Shown here in pieces: positions 1 through 12,532 of a stretch of DNA of 64,000 nucleotides. The notes beneath the pieces were generated by a model. That model saw only the letters and a list, made by a program, of their open reading frames with translations. It had not been told where the DNA came from and did not search any database. This DNA is from Zygaena filipendulae. Lineage: Eukaryota > Arthropoda > Insecta > Lepidoptera > Zygaenidae. A program made the translations under genes and the position numbers. The DNA is taken from positions 6,354,001-6,418,000 of the forward strand of contig OU015649.1 in assembly GCA_907165275.2 (NCBI GenBank), read 5' to 3'. Positions within the stretch are counted from its first letter, which is position 1; every line of letters begins with the position of its first letter.

Positions 1-440
1 AATTAATTGGATCATGAAATTTTGAAGTGAAAGAGTCACCCCAAAACCGGAGCTCAATTTGTATTATTCTCAAATTCGAATGAACTAGATTTAACAATCG
101 ACTTTTATTTCAGCCGAGTATCCGTTTGCTCTTCAGATTATACCTACTAACTTTAGCACATAATAAATAGTCGACTGCTGGCGCGAACAATACAAACGTA
201 CTGAGGTGAAACTTTAAGAAACTTTAGTTCTCCTTTTTGTTGGATTAGAGAACAATATATTTTCGGTAATAAATTGCAGGTGAGGGATCGACGCTGCCGC
301 TGCGCGCTGTCGTTACCTGCTACCACTATTAACTCTTCGTACTCTAGTAGTGACATACTATACTCAAACCAATTAGTTTTCATTTGAAAAAAAAAGTTCA
401 TAACTCATATTGCAGATTTAGCGCTCATTATGATGAATAA

Positions 441-1036
441 AGGTCTCTGCCCACTACACCGTATCATATCATAACCGTGTTAGGAACGTGTCCGACATGA
501 AAAACAACACGATATAGTCTGCCTTGCCCACTACAATGGATCGATGGCGTTCTGTGCCCGTATACATTGCGTATGCAACTCGTATGCAACTCGTATGCAA
601 CCCGTATGCGACCCGTATGCAACCCGTATGCAACCCGTATGCAACCTGTATGCAACCCGTATGCAACGCGTTTGCAACCCGTTTGCAACCCGTATGTTGC
701 CCGTATGTAGTGTAGTATAATATTGGACGTTATTCAGGCACTTAGTTGAAGATGACGGTCATCATACGCGGTTATAACCCGTATATGCTCACCGTTTCAC
801 TACCTGCGTGCACCGGTTCGACAACAACGCATGCCATGCGCAGAGCGTATCGGCATCGGCAAAATATTCTCGCTGACAATTCTCGACGCTCCGTGCAGGG
901 CACGCGACGGTGCTGGCCGGTGAGGGAACGGTGTAGTGAGCATAGTCTGATACTTTTTAATACAAAAAATATTTTTATGTCTGACCCGTTCCTAGCACGG
1001 TCATGGTATATGGTACGGTGTAGTGGGTAGAGACCT
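441..1036. mobile_element. Non-autonomous PIF/Harbinger-like element with minisatellite core
   Basis: A 596-bp element with long inverted ends: the left starts AGGTCTCTGCCCACTACACC and the right is the complement of AGGTCTCTACCCACTACACC, continuing imperfectly for about 90 bp. It is flanked by the trinucleotide TAA (438-440 and 1037-1039), the 3-bp TWA target typical of PIF/Harbinger. No transposase is encoded. The interior has a tandem run of a 10-bp unit. Confidence 0.75.
571..705 (+). repeat. 10-bp minisatellite (CGTATGCAAC)n
   Basis: About 13 units of CGTATGCAAC with single-base variants (CTCGTATG, GCGACC, CGTTTGCAAC). It is inside the Harbinger-like element. Because 10 is not a multiple of 3, it gives open frames on both strands (GLHTGCIRVAY-like repeats), which are artefacts. 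Confidence 0.9.
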
Positions 1037-1039
1037 TAA

Positions 1040-2147
1040 GGATTAACTTCATTCTAAAATAACCCTGATATTTTTTTCATGTAGAAATAGGTACCTACTT
1101 CATGAATGTATATTATTTATGAAGCGTTTTGAGACTCGAATATCGACCATTGGAAAAGTTAATAAACCGTCAAGTTAACAAGTCAACTTGATAAATTTGT
1201 TGCCGAGAATCACTGTAATTTCATACACGCTTTAAAAGTGTAACATAACATCATACGAAAGACTTAATAAGGATTTCTAACATGACTTTGTGTTGAATAA
1301 AATATAAATAATTCCTATGTGGTGGGCATAAAAAGTTTTGGCGTCTCCCGCCTCCACCCCGTGACGGCCGCTACGTGTATTATTTTATGTAGGCTCATTC
1401 AAGTCACGGCTGCTTCTCTTGTTTATTCGCATTCGTTTAACCTGCGCAAACAATAGGATTATATTTGAAAAAAATATCATAAAAAAATATATTTACACAT
1501 TTATTTTAACTGTTATCGAAAAGTAAACGCTTCGTTTCATATATTTTTCTATTTAAAAATCCAATAGAAATCAACATCAAAAGGATTAATTTGATTAATC
1601 GCTCAAAAATGTTGTTTACCCGTACTGTATAGTAACATCGGTGAAAACAACCGTGTTGGAATAAACAGATCGATTGTTTGCTGACATAGTTAGTGAAGTT
1701 CTTTGGCGCATAATCAAATTATGACAATACGCAGCACCGGCGGTTTCGTAACAACAGGCTCAACAAAAAGGGACGGGTTCTAATTGCGTTGAATAATGTA
1801 TTCAAGCCACTCATTGTTTCAAATAACTCATATAAAACCAACTACATAAAGCAACGCTCCTGTTTATGGTCCTTAATTTTGGGTAAATTAAGCCGATACT
1901 TTGCTTTGGATATGATGATAATACATATGTTATACTGGTACCTATATACCTATGTGTAAATAGTGAACTTATAAGTTTATGTTTTATAACAGGAACGGTA
2001 AACATTCGAAGCCTCATGACTGCCAGACAGTACCAGGCGGTGGCTTTAATAATTTCATCAATCACTTGTATCAGGTAAACGTACCTATATTATTTCAATT
2101 TAATAAAAGGACTTACTTTTGGATAATTTGTCTGTATTATGTATCTA
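1040..2147. other. No gene seen
   Basis: AT-rich unique-looking DNA. Short open frames here have no recognisable content. Confidence 0.5.
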
Positions 2148-2342
2148 CCTACTATAATAAAAGAGTCGAATTCGCGTGTCTGTTCACGATAATCAGCCAA
2201 ACTACTAAACGGTTTTCATAGGCAGATTAAGCTTAGGTTGGAGCAACATAATTATAGGTTTTGCCTTATTGAAATCGGATGTCGGGAAAAAAGTTGTTAT
2301 ATAAAAGCATTTCACGCGGGTAAAACCGCGGGGTGCAGCTAG
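2148..2342 (+). repeat. Non-autonomous Helitron remnant
   Basis: Ends with the hairpin CGCGGGTAAAACCGCGGGG and terminal CAGCTAG followed by host T. The 5' side is of the AAAGAGTCG-type subfamily. Confidence 0.75.
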
Positions 2343-3810
2343 TATTATAATAAATATGTAAGAATAGTATAAATAGTATTTCCTAATTTTCTGAACTTAT
2401 AACCAAATGGCGACCAACGTGGAGCGCGTGGCCGCAATTTCATTTTGTCTATGAATAAAACATAAGCTTTCTCTAGAAATCGCCACAGCTACCATTCTGT
2501 GAATGTAAAATATATTTCAGACGAGAAAATTTAATAATAATACCTTCTAAGTAATCTGCAAAATCATAATTATTTTTAAATCTAATTAGAACCGTTTAAA
2601 TTTAAATTTAACAAGATTGCGTTAGAAATCCCTACTTATAATAATAAAAATAGCAAATTGTTTGGATTTCACGTTGAAAAGATAGTGGATTTTCAGAAAG
2701 TTCGGCAATAAAATATAATTCATTGTATATACATGATTCCCGAAGAAATCTTGAATTTATATCTAATGATCTTGTTATTTTTTATTGCATAAGTAAAATA
2801 ACATAATTTCACGTTATATTCTATCTAGCTTTTAAAAACATACATACAGCCGGATGCAGAACCTCCTTCTTTTTTGGAAGTCTTTTAAAAAGCTAGAGAG
2901 AATGAAGTATATATATGTGTTTGTTGTATTTGTTATAGGTAGGTAGGTACCTAATAAAGTGAACGTTAAGAATCCTTCCAGTTAATGTCGTATGTGTAAA
3001 GTTTTATTTCTGAGCAATGTGTGTCTGGCTGTCTGGTATCGCAGAGACTCGCATAAGTTACGTTCTTTATAGCTCCATAAAATAAAATTTGGATCAAGTA
3101 CATTTGCGAGTCATCTTTCGCTGAGTATCATCGATTTCAGGGCTGAAAAGATTTAAAACTGTTGCGGTTAATTAATTAAAAGTAGATTATAAAGTACGTA
3201 TGAAAAAAATGGTAAATTAATTAATCATGAGCTCTCACCCGTAGCTTTAAGGATAACGGGAATTCGCTCCGTCCACCAGGACTGTAGCGGAATGTACATA
3301 GTATGTAGGCATTTTATATTCATGCCATATCTGATATAATATTATGTGTTATCTTTTAATGTTACATCTTAATCTGTTAAAATGTGTATTGTTATAATAT
3401 ATTAAACAGATAGTTTTACTACTTTATTAATTTATTTATTAGAACAACAACTGCTTAGAAAAATCATTAAATAAACAATATATCAATGCTTTCTCATATC
3501 AATACTTTTTTTTAGTTTTTTTTTATTACACAAAGACAAGATACGATTAGTGATTGATGTGAAAAATTTCTAATTTATTAACAAAATGAAAACATACACT
3601 TAATGTTGAGATTAAAGATTTCAACGTGTTAATGAAATAACTGAAAACCTGAGACATCCCATTTGTAAAAATAAACATTAATATGATTAAAATATATTTC
3701 ATGTAGAAAAAATTTATACTTTAAAAGTTATTCAACATAGTTTGGAGGTGACTTATCTATTTTATATCTATAGCCTATGTGTTATTCTGATTGTATAAGT
3801 TATATTTTTA
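2343..3810. other. No gene seen; one repeat-tail fragment
   Basis: AT-rich. 2842-2885 holds a CATACATACAGCCGGATGCA fragment with TTTTTTGGAAGTC, the tail of the tandem-monomer repeat. Confidence 0.5.
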
Positions 3811-3903
3811 TAAAGTTTCATTAAAATCCAATTCAGTTTTTTTTTGCGTGAAAGAGTTACAAACATCCATTCATACAACTTTCGCGTTTATAATATTAGT
3901 AAG
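3811..3903 (-). repeat. Helitron 5' end fragment
   Basis: The reverse of the family's 5' tip: GCGTGAAAGAGTTACAAACA, then TTTATAATATTAGTAAGGA. The 3' hairpin is missing. Confidence 0.6.
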
Positions 3904-4801
3904 GAATCCAGATTATACGGTGGAAGATGTAAAAAAATGCTTGCAATCTACACGTAATGACTGAGCAGTGTGATAATATGTAGCGTTCTTGAGAATAACA
4001 ACACCTAATTGCGGTAACCATACAGAAAGGAATAATATTAATTGGTAGGTATATATTTCTTTTGCTGTAACCTTCTGAGGCTGTAACCATAATGGTTTGC
4101 TTAAAGGTGATAGTACCTACCTTAGAAATGAGTTCGCAAGTGACATAGGTAACAACGTATGTTAATTTGTAATGTTTAAGCCACGCAAAAAACCTCAGGA
4201 AACTCATTTAAATGCCCCACTGGGCACGAAAACCTAAACAAACAAAGTGTATGTGAACAGTCCACGCAGCTAAACAACCGGGCTTTATTAATATCACGTT
4301 AACCTTGTTTTACGCTGTATTAAATATTAATGTAGAACAACATTAAATATTTAACACGGATCAGATAATGAAGATATTTCACTTGATAAAGTGTGAATGA
4401 ATGTGTGTATTGGCTAATTATCGTGACAGTATGGCGTTTGTTGTAGTGCGGCGGCGCAAATAGCCCCGGGTCTGAGGGTTGCGTGCTCGAGCGAAATATT
4501 TGCTGCACTGCAAACATCGTATATCAGAATAACTCCCCAGCACCGACACTATCAGCCAATGGTGCATGGAGATATATTTTTATTGCCCGAGCTGTGGTTT
4601 TTCTGTGGATAAAAATACTGTACACGGAATTAAAAGAATACAGGCGACAGATTATATACCTATACGGTTATTCATTTATCTTATTAACATCAAGTCATAA
4701 TTATTTGATTATAGTTATCTCTAAATATAGATAGGTATATATAATAAAACTGTACCTTTACTTCGCGTTGCGTGTTTGTGTATTGGAAATCTATATACTT
4801 A

Positions 4802-5035
4802 CTAGCTGTCCCCCGCGATTTCATCCGCGGTAATTTCGGAGTTCCCGCGGAGGTTGCGGGAAAAAAGTACTCTGTGTCCTTCAGTTCCCGAGGGAATTCC
4901 GGTATAAAAACTATCCTATCTTTTAAGTTGGACCATATTATAAATGGTTACAAAATTTTATCAAAATCCGTTTAGTAGTTTCGGAGTCCATCGCGGACAA
5001 ATAACGTGACACGTGATTTATATACATATATTAAG
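4802..5035 (-). repeat. Non-autonomous Helitron
   Basis: Starts CTAGCTGTCCCCCGCGATTT (reverse of the 3' end) with inverted CGCGGTAATTTCGGAG. The 5' part is degenerate. Confidence 0.7.
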
Positions 5036-5595
5036 AAAGATAATAAAACTGTAGAGATGTCAATTCTGTACATTGAATATATATTCAAAATTAATATTGG
5101 AGGATGAATGGTGATCGATACTGATGCCAAAAATGCAATCAGTAAATTTTTTGTCTGTCTGGATGGATGGAAAAATCATGGATAAAAATTATCAGATTTG
5201 TATCTAATATTTAATATTAGAAGTAAATTGTGTACTTATAATACATAGGTACTTATAGTACATAGGTAATTGTTAAAAAGTTGCTGCTTTCTCTCGTTAA
5301 AATAATTCGAGGAAAATATCTAATGGCAATAATGAACACATGTTTAGTACAAACGAGATAGTTTTGAAATATATTGAGCGCTTAGATTGGGCGTTAGTGA
5401 CCGCATTTAATAAAGCTGTAGGGCGAGGTCTGCCAGCAAACTGGGTATTACGATAATCCGCTCAATGCTATAGCTGGCGACGCGACACGGACGCAAGACG
5501 CGACGACGCAAGACAGTTCGATCTTTCATCCGAGTCACAGACTCACAGACATAATATTATATTATGGGTTCCTAAAGCAATAATAAATAATCGAT

Positions 5596-5792
5596 GTATG
5601 TACTGATATGATAAAGAGGTAAAGTTTGTGAGTTTGTGTGTTGTAAGGTTTCTGGATCTACTAAACCGATTTTGAAAATTCTTTTACTTAAGAATGCTAC
5701 AGTGCTCCTGAGTGTTATAGGGTACTTCTTATCCCAGTATTCCCGCAGAAACTCCGAAATTACCGCGGGAGACACCGCGGGGGAACAGCTAG
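5596..5792 (+). repeat. Non-autonomous Helitron
   Basis: 3' end GCGGGAGACACCGCGGGGGA then ACAGCTAG. Body includes GGGTACTTCTTATCCCAGTA, as in other copies. Confidence 0.7.
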
Positions 5793-7289
5793 TGTAATTA
5801 CGTAGCTTATTATTCCTTATGTGATCTTCAAAAATCATAATGATAAATAATAACATTTACGATAAAACAGAAGTAGCTTTTTTTACGTGGTCTTGAAAAT
5901 TTAATTTTCAAATTTTCATAGTGCTCGATTTTGTACAGTCTTATTTGTTGTTTCATTACAGGTTAAGCTTTTTTAATTAGTGATTTTGGGTTTGAATGGT
6001 TTGGGAAAGGGAATGGGGGATCAATTTTTAGATTATAGGTTAAGAGAATGATAAAATTAATCGTCCTCATTGTTTAATACATCTATAATTCTAAAGGCCG
6101 TATTACGAATTAATAAAAGTAGAGTTTGATAAACGGAAATTAAGTTCATCCTTCCCTCTTAATAGAATTGGTCGCTTTTTCAAGTTCGTATTACGCGGGC
6201 GGAGCAATTTAATTGAAATTAAAGTTTTAAACCAGAATTCTCTAATTCTAATTGACTTTTGAAGTGGCCGGTGGGGCGGAATGCTGGTAGAGTTGAATTT
6301 AATGACATAACCTACCTACAAATTAATGTAACGAATTATTAAAAAGGAGAGCGGGTTTTACTTAAACTTCTTAGGTACCTGTCGACCTTGACACAAGTAG
6401 GAGGTACCAATTTAGTGAGGTACTTAAGAGGTAATTAACCTAATAACACGTAAGTATATACGTTCACAACCACGCTTTTTGAAGAAAATTACATAATTTT
6501 ATTAAGTACTTCGTTCAACCTCTGTTCGAGTATTTCTGGACACGATGGAAACTTTGTGGAGTTTAATTGTTCTTTCTTTAGGAATATAATATTTTTGATA
6601 ATATTAAATTTCCTAACTTTATACGGTTTATCAACTGGATTATTGTTATCAGATATTAGAGCGCGATCTCGCTTTTTTTTTACTGAAATCTAATACAAGT
6701 TTCGAAAATTTTGTTTATAGATTTTCCTATAGCCGACAAAACTAGTAATACTAGTCAATCAGAATGCTATCGTGCTATTTATTATTTTACCCAAAATTAG
6801 ATAATGCTGCAGGTAATGTAACAATTTCACAATCGCGTTCTACAGGTATAGGCGTAGTCTATATTTTCTATATTTATAGGTTTTTTTAAATTGTTGTTCT
6901 CATTAATTTAGATACAGGTTGCTAAATACCTGCCCGAGCAACCTCATTGACCCGTGCGCACAAAACTAATAGAGGGTGAAAATTAATGGAATTGGTATCG
7001 GAAAGAGATTAAACGCTTAATTTACGAGTCATTACATTATCTTAAATGATACATCACCGCACCATGACGCTCTTTTTTATAGAAACCTTATCCTTTTTAT
7101 TTCCTCTTTAAATTATTTTTCACTTCAGTAGCTCAAACATGTAGGTTTTGTTGCCTAAAATCAGTGAGCAAAATCGCATTTTGCTCACTGAGCTCACTCA
7201 GTGAGCAAACAAAGTAACTTTTTAATTTTTGTTTTCAGAAAGCCGCGAATATATTATTCAGCCTTGGGTTAATCATACAATGGGCATGT
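5793..7289. other. No gene seen
   Basis: AT-rich. A short direct repeat of the type TGAGCAAA...CTCACTCAGTGAGCAAA is at 7165-7210. Nothing coding recognised. Confidence 0.5.
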
Positions 7290-7590
7290 TGACTAATTTT
7301 TATTTTTTAGTCCGCCTTGTAGATTATTAAAAAATATTGGACACGTATTTTTTCTTTTTTTACGTAATCAAAAAATAACGGCGATATATTGAGTTAAAAT
7401 TTCGCGCTATTCTGACAGTTTGTATGGCGGTTTTAGCGGTTAGTGAAGTCACGACCCCTTCACCCTAAACTTTAATGCGCTTTATCTCTGTATATTTTAA
7501 TTTATTTGAAAAAGCAAAATATACGTGTCTATTGTTTTTTTATTTTGTAACTGACGGATTAATTAGAATTTAGATTTTCAAAAGTAGTCC
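7290..7590 (+). repeat. CAATTGG-family element, degenerate
   Basis: Shares TAGTCCGCCTTGTAGATTAT, GGACACGTATTTTTTC, CACCCTAAACTTTAATGCGC and CTGACGGATTAATTAGAATT with 34334-34652. The ends are lost. Confidence 0.65.
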
Positions 7591-8242
7591 ACATCCCCAT
7601 TCGAAACATTTACACTCTATCCCTTTCCCACCATTAGAAAGAGAGAGAGACAAAGACCAGCCCTTTCGAAGTTCCGATTTTGAATTCGACCTCAAAGACA
7701 AACACGTTCGGAAATTTGTACTAACTAAAGAAATTTTGCAAAAGGATAATTATGTCTTTTAATGTAATTTATTAAATTTTTAACATATTTAAACGAATTT
7801 TGATTCACAATAAATAGTTATTTCAATCTATTCCTGTTTATTATTTTATCTCCTAAAGTGTTCTCGCTGCTGAAGTGAAAAGTTATGTGTGTTACACGAG
7901 AGCAAAGTTTTTTGCATCTCGTGCCTTTGAATTCCACGCCACACTCAGGATTCAAAATCAGCACTCGCAGCAAAAAACGACTTTGCTCTCTTGTTGCACA
8001 AATAACTATTTCTAATCCAAACAACGAAATTAGAAACATCACCAGTTTTCACGTCGTCACAAATTTCACAGTTCGTTTAAAACAAATCCTGTAAGTTAAG
8101 GTTGATGTTACAATGTTGCCGTTAGCACTAGAATTCAACAAGATTTGTTTTTACTCTGGTTTGGATAGTGTGAAAGCAATACTGTTTTATTGCGTAGGGC
8201 AGCTCTCTGAATAAGTAGTAATTATATACTATTATAGATAAT

Positions 8243-8435
8243 AAGCTGTACCCCGCGTTTTCACACGCGTGAGTTTCGGAATTCCCGCAGGAACTATTTT
8301 TTCTAAAATAAAAGTAGCCTATAAGTTACTCCTTATATCAGCTATCTGCTAGTGAGAGTCCCGTTAAAATTGGTCTAGCCGTTTCAGAGATTAGGCAGAA
8401 CTTATCCTCCTTGGCCAGAACAGATAGACAAAAAA
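8243..8435 (-). repeat. Non-autonomous Helitron
   Basis: AAGCTGTACCCCGCGTTTTC followed by ACACGCGTGAGTTTCGG, the reverse of the 3' end. The body, of the TGCTAGTGAGAGTCC type, matches the copy at 41892-42060. Confidence 0.65.
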
Positions 8436-9124
8436 TAAAAAATAAAATAAAATATGTAAGCACCGTATACACTTTCATATGCATTTAGTGATGAGCTTTT
8501 AATTTGGAATTGGAATGCAATTTGGAATTTACAGCTTTTCTTAGCTTGTACGAGTATATGTATGTATATTTATGTATATAAATGTATAGATAAAAATGTT
8601 AGAAAACGACTTCTTCGTAGTACATCGATTACCTAACTATTCAAATATCTCCAGTAAATTTTTGTTTGAAGTCGCATCTGTTATACATTTCATCGGCTAC
8701 TTATATAGGTTTGTCTCCAGAGCAATATAATCATGCACAATTTTTTGGAGTAGCCTACATAAAATATAAATTTATATGACTATACAACAATATATATAAT
8801 AGGTACAGTAACAGCGTAGAATGTGTCAATGAGTGAGATAAAACCAACGGTCGTGTCCCTTCCTGCTCTATTTCTTTTATCTCCGCTAACTTTACTACAA
8901 ACTTTATTGTGTATTGTGTCTTTTGTCTCATAAACGTTATCCTGCATATAACAAGGAACTTTGTTACGAACCCAAAGATTCATTCGATGACTTTTGCTTA
9001 CAACTTGACAGTGTTGTTCACGGAAGGGTAGTAAGGATATTGTATGAGCTTTATTCAAGTAGATACTTATCTATACTTGATTATATACTGCAGAGTTAAA
9101 ATACCTATCATATTAGTTATTATG

Positions 9125-9527
9125 TTATGAATCCTTGCTATTACAAATGCGGACGTGAGTTTCTTAGTTTATTACGCTTTCATGCCTTAACGGCTCAACC
9201 GATCGTCATGGAATTTTGCATATCAGGTCAGGGGTACATAAAAAAGGCCATAGAGTACTTTTTATCCCGCAATCTATGCGGGAACTCTGAAATTAACGCA
9301 AGTGAAACCGCGGGGATCAGTTAATGCTTAATCACTACATACCTAGTATAAAAACAAAATCGCTTCCCGCTGTCTGTCCTTATGTATGCTTAGATCTTTA
9401 AAACTACGCAACGGATTTTCATACGGTTTTCACCAATAGACAGAGGAAGGTTTATATCTATATTTTATTCTGGAATTTCCGCGATAACTCCGAAATTACC
9501 GCGGGTGAAACTGCGGAGGACAGCTAG
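9125..9527 (+). repeat. Two tandem Helitron remnants
   Basis: The first ends near 9321 (GAAACCGCGGGGATCAG) and the second ends at 9527 (GAAACTGCGGAGGACAGCTAG). The second is of the subfamily with GTCTGTCCTTATGTATGCTT. A third, poorer copy follows to about 9720. Confidence 0.65.
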
Positions 9528-9720
9528 TACTTACCTATTATATAAATGCGAATGTGAGCTTATTTATTTAATATTAATTGTTTGTTTCGGTTTAATGATT
9601 TAACGCTTTTACGGCTCAACCAATCACTACCTATTAAATTTTGTGTACCTATAGGTTGTCAGGGGTACAGAGGATACTTTATAGATAGGATACTTTTTTC
9701 TTGGATTTTAGGAGTACTTG

Positions 9721-12185
9721 GAGTATTATGTAAATAAGTCCCCCAGTAGATCAGTGTGGACCAAAAAATCGTAATATATCACCTATTGGATTCAAGCAGG
9801 AGATCCAAAAGACGGAGGAATACTAAGAGTATATAGGTAATGCCTATATAATTTCGGAATTTACTCAGGGGTGTATATAATAAATATTCCAAACAAGGTG
9901 TAAGGTCAAGGGGCGTACCTATTTAAGGAGGGTATCCAGTATTCTATTTTCGTCTATTCCACGCCTTTCCTTTAGGTATATTAACGGTGACTCTCCGAAA
10001 AAAGTTATTTATATAAAAATCCCGTGTCACGAATTGTGCCCGCGCTAACCTCTGATAGATACTGCTGAACCGATTTCAATGAAATTTTGTACACTGTGTG
10101 TAATTTCTTCCAACATGAGAGATAGGATAGTTTAATATTGAAAATACCACGGAAATACTAAAATGCGTGCTGATGAATATGTACGTGTCTTATATTTCTG
10201 GAAGTATGGAAACAATTTTAAAAATTCTTCCAGTGATGGAAAGCCATACTATCGCTGAGCGTCATAGGAAATTTTTGTTTCGTCATTCCCGCGAGATTAA
10301 CGATGTTCATCCGTATTCACCTGCAAAGAACAACAATTATTAATTGATATCTTTCAAAATACTGAACTTATTTAAAAACATACTTTCACTGATAGGTAGG
10401 TGCTATACCTACAGTACCTATTCCTCGGTGACATAGAATACTTTTAATGTCGGAAAACGGTCAGCATTTTGTAGAAAATTTTGAGGGTAGATATTTGTGA
10501 GCACCGCAACCTGCTATAGGTTAGGTTAGGTATGAACTGTCACTGGTGGGAAATACCACAAAACAGTATGTGCGAGTACTCAACACACTCCAGGCAGCGT
10601 TCGTAAACGGACGAAATATACAATTTTCTGACAACATATCGATGACGTTAATGAAACGCACAGTGGTTTGCGGATTTGTATTGACGAGAGTCTGCATTTC
10701 GCAGTCAAGCACTGCGAGCTCCGGCGAGGGACGTATTCGAAATTTGTCACTGTGATTAAACCACGCCCACTATCACACACAATACGGTCGATCTACCGAT
10801 ACAAGCGGTGTAGGTACGCTTTATTATTTACCTGGATAAAGGTACACCTATAAAGTATTCAAATAAATATTAATGCGACCAATTTTGTTCTAAACATGAA
10901 ATTATAATACTCGCCAAGTCATGTTTAGGTTTATATTTTTATTGATTGTTAAAAATTTATCTAATATTACCAGAAGGGGGCTTATGAGAATTTGAACAAA
11001 GACAAAGGACAATGTGAATATTTATGTTTACAGGGACTATTTTAACTTTAAACTTCAACTTAAACTTTAAAACTGCAATTTTAACACTTGGGCTGATATA
11101 GGTAATTTAAATATTTTTATTTGAATACAAATATTGTAAATTTTCCATAGGTACCTAATTAGTTATTTAAATATTGAAATCTAGGTATTTCAAATACAAC
11201 AATTTGTGATTTGTATATTAATTATGTTAGTAATGTCAAAGAATTTTGTTTTACACGTTATAAAGGCCTAATCGTCTTGGCACCTTGTTGGCTACACTGG
11301 CAGAAAGCTTTGAGCGTTACATTATCAAGATAAATGGCAGAAAGTTATTTACTGAATGCTCTTGCTTCTGAAGAAATTTTCATTTTCTGTTTCATTAATA
11401 AAATTTAATCCAATTACAAGAAAGAAAGGAGAAGTAATATCTTGAAGGAATTCTCGTTACGAAAGAGCTGTAATGGTTTTTTTATGTCATACTGAAGGGG
11501 AAATTTAAACTTTAACGACATGCTTCGCCATTTCTATTAACCGACTTCCAAAAAGGAGGAGGTTATAATAGGTAAACTTATATAGAAGAAATAAAAAATG
11601 GCGCCAATGACTTCTAAATATTTTTATAAGTAGGTATTATACAAAACATCTATGGATCTTTATCTTCAGAAACCATCAAAAAACAAATAGGAGATTTTTC
11701 CATACGTGGGTAATTCCACTAATCTAAGGAGTAAATTTTTTTTATCTTTGCACCTTTGGATATAATTTTTCCCGTTTCTGTATAAAAGTCGACCTGTGTT
11801 GCATGTGTGTATTACACTTCGCATTTTAGTTGATTACCTCTTCTTTCTTCAAATCTATAAGGGTCGCCAATTAGGTGTTTGATGTCCGCGACCCTTTTTG
11901 CCTTTGACCCACGTTTGTTCAAAGGTTGTTACTTAGGTCTTGTGATTGCGAGGTCCGAGGCCTTTAACGCTCAGCAACTTCAAAGTTCATCGCGGGTCTT
12001 GACCCAGTTCAGGACGTCAGAAAACACTAACGCATTGTTGAACTACAATCGGACCCCAGTTAAAAAGAATATTGCTGACATTCACAAATCTGAGCACGGA
12101 ATTACGCTTTAAGTTGCGATTTGTTAAATATACAAATGTTTGTTTTTTCCCTAAAAGATATCAAAAGCGTAGATTATATTTTTTT
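9721..12185. other. No gene seen; scattered repeat scraps
   Basis: A Helitron scrap is at 10030-10135 (GCTGAACCGATTTCAATGAA). At 10510-10530 there is GGTTAGGTTAGG, only two units. 11541-11575 is a reverse tail fragment (CCGACTTCCAAAAAGGAGGA). The open frame 11879-12112 is not recognised. Confidence 0.45.
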
Positions 12186-12532
12186 TATGGAATGGAACGG
12201 AACGGGAAGGTGGCATACCTGATGATAAGTGATTACCGCCGCCCATAGACATCTGCAATACCAGAAGGCATGCAGGTGCGTTGCCGGCCTTTAAGAAAGG
12301 AGAAGGCTCGTTTTTTGAAGGTTCCCAGGTCGTGTCCGTTCGGAAAAACTACCAGCGTAAGCTGATTCCACAGAGTGGTTGTGCGAGGCAGAAAGTGTCT
12401 GAGAAATCGCGCAGTTATGGATTTCCAGACATCAAGATGGTATGCGTGGTATTTATGACGCGATGTCCGGTGACGAAACTCAGCAGCCGGGATTAATCCG
12501 AACAGTTCCTCTGAACACTCCTGTCTCCCCAT
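12186..12532 (-). pseudogene. LINE fragment: C-terminus of ORF2 and 3' UTR
   Basis: The minus-strand frame 12233-12532 encodes GLIPAAEFRHRTSRHKYHAY, FLPRTTTLWNQL and FKKRAFSFLKGRQR. This is the C-terminal end of a reverse transcriptase ORF common in lepidopteran non-LTR elements (Jockey/CR1-like). The stop is followed by a short 3' UTR. It is 5'-truncated, so not autonomous. Confidence 0.8.

Noticed and set aside
571..705. CRISPR-like direct repeats
   Set aside because: 10-bp units with no spacers in an insect genome; a minisatellite.
464..715. Open frames of repeated GLHTGCIRVAY-like peptides
   Set aside because: Produced by the 10-bp minisatellite on both strands; not genes.
10510..10531. 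TTAGG telomere-like repeat
   Set aside because: Only about two units, chance-level.
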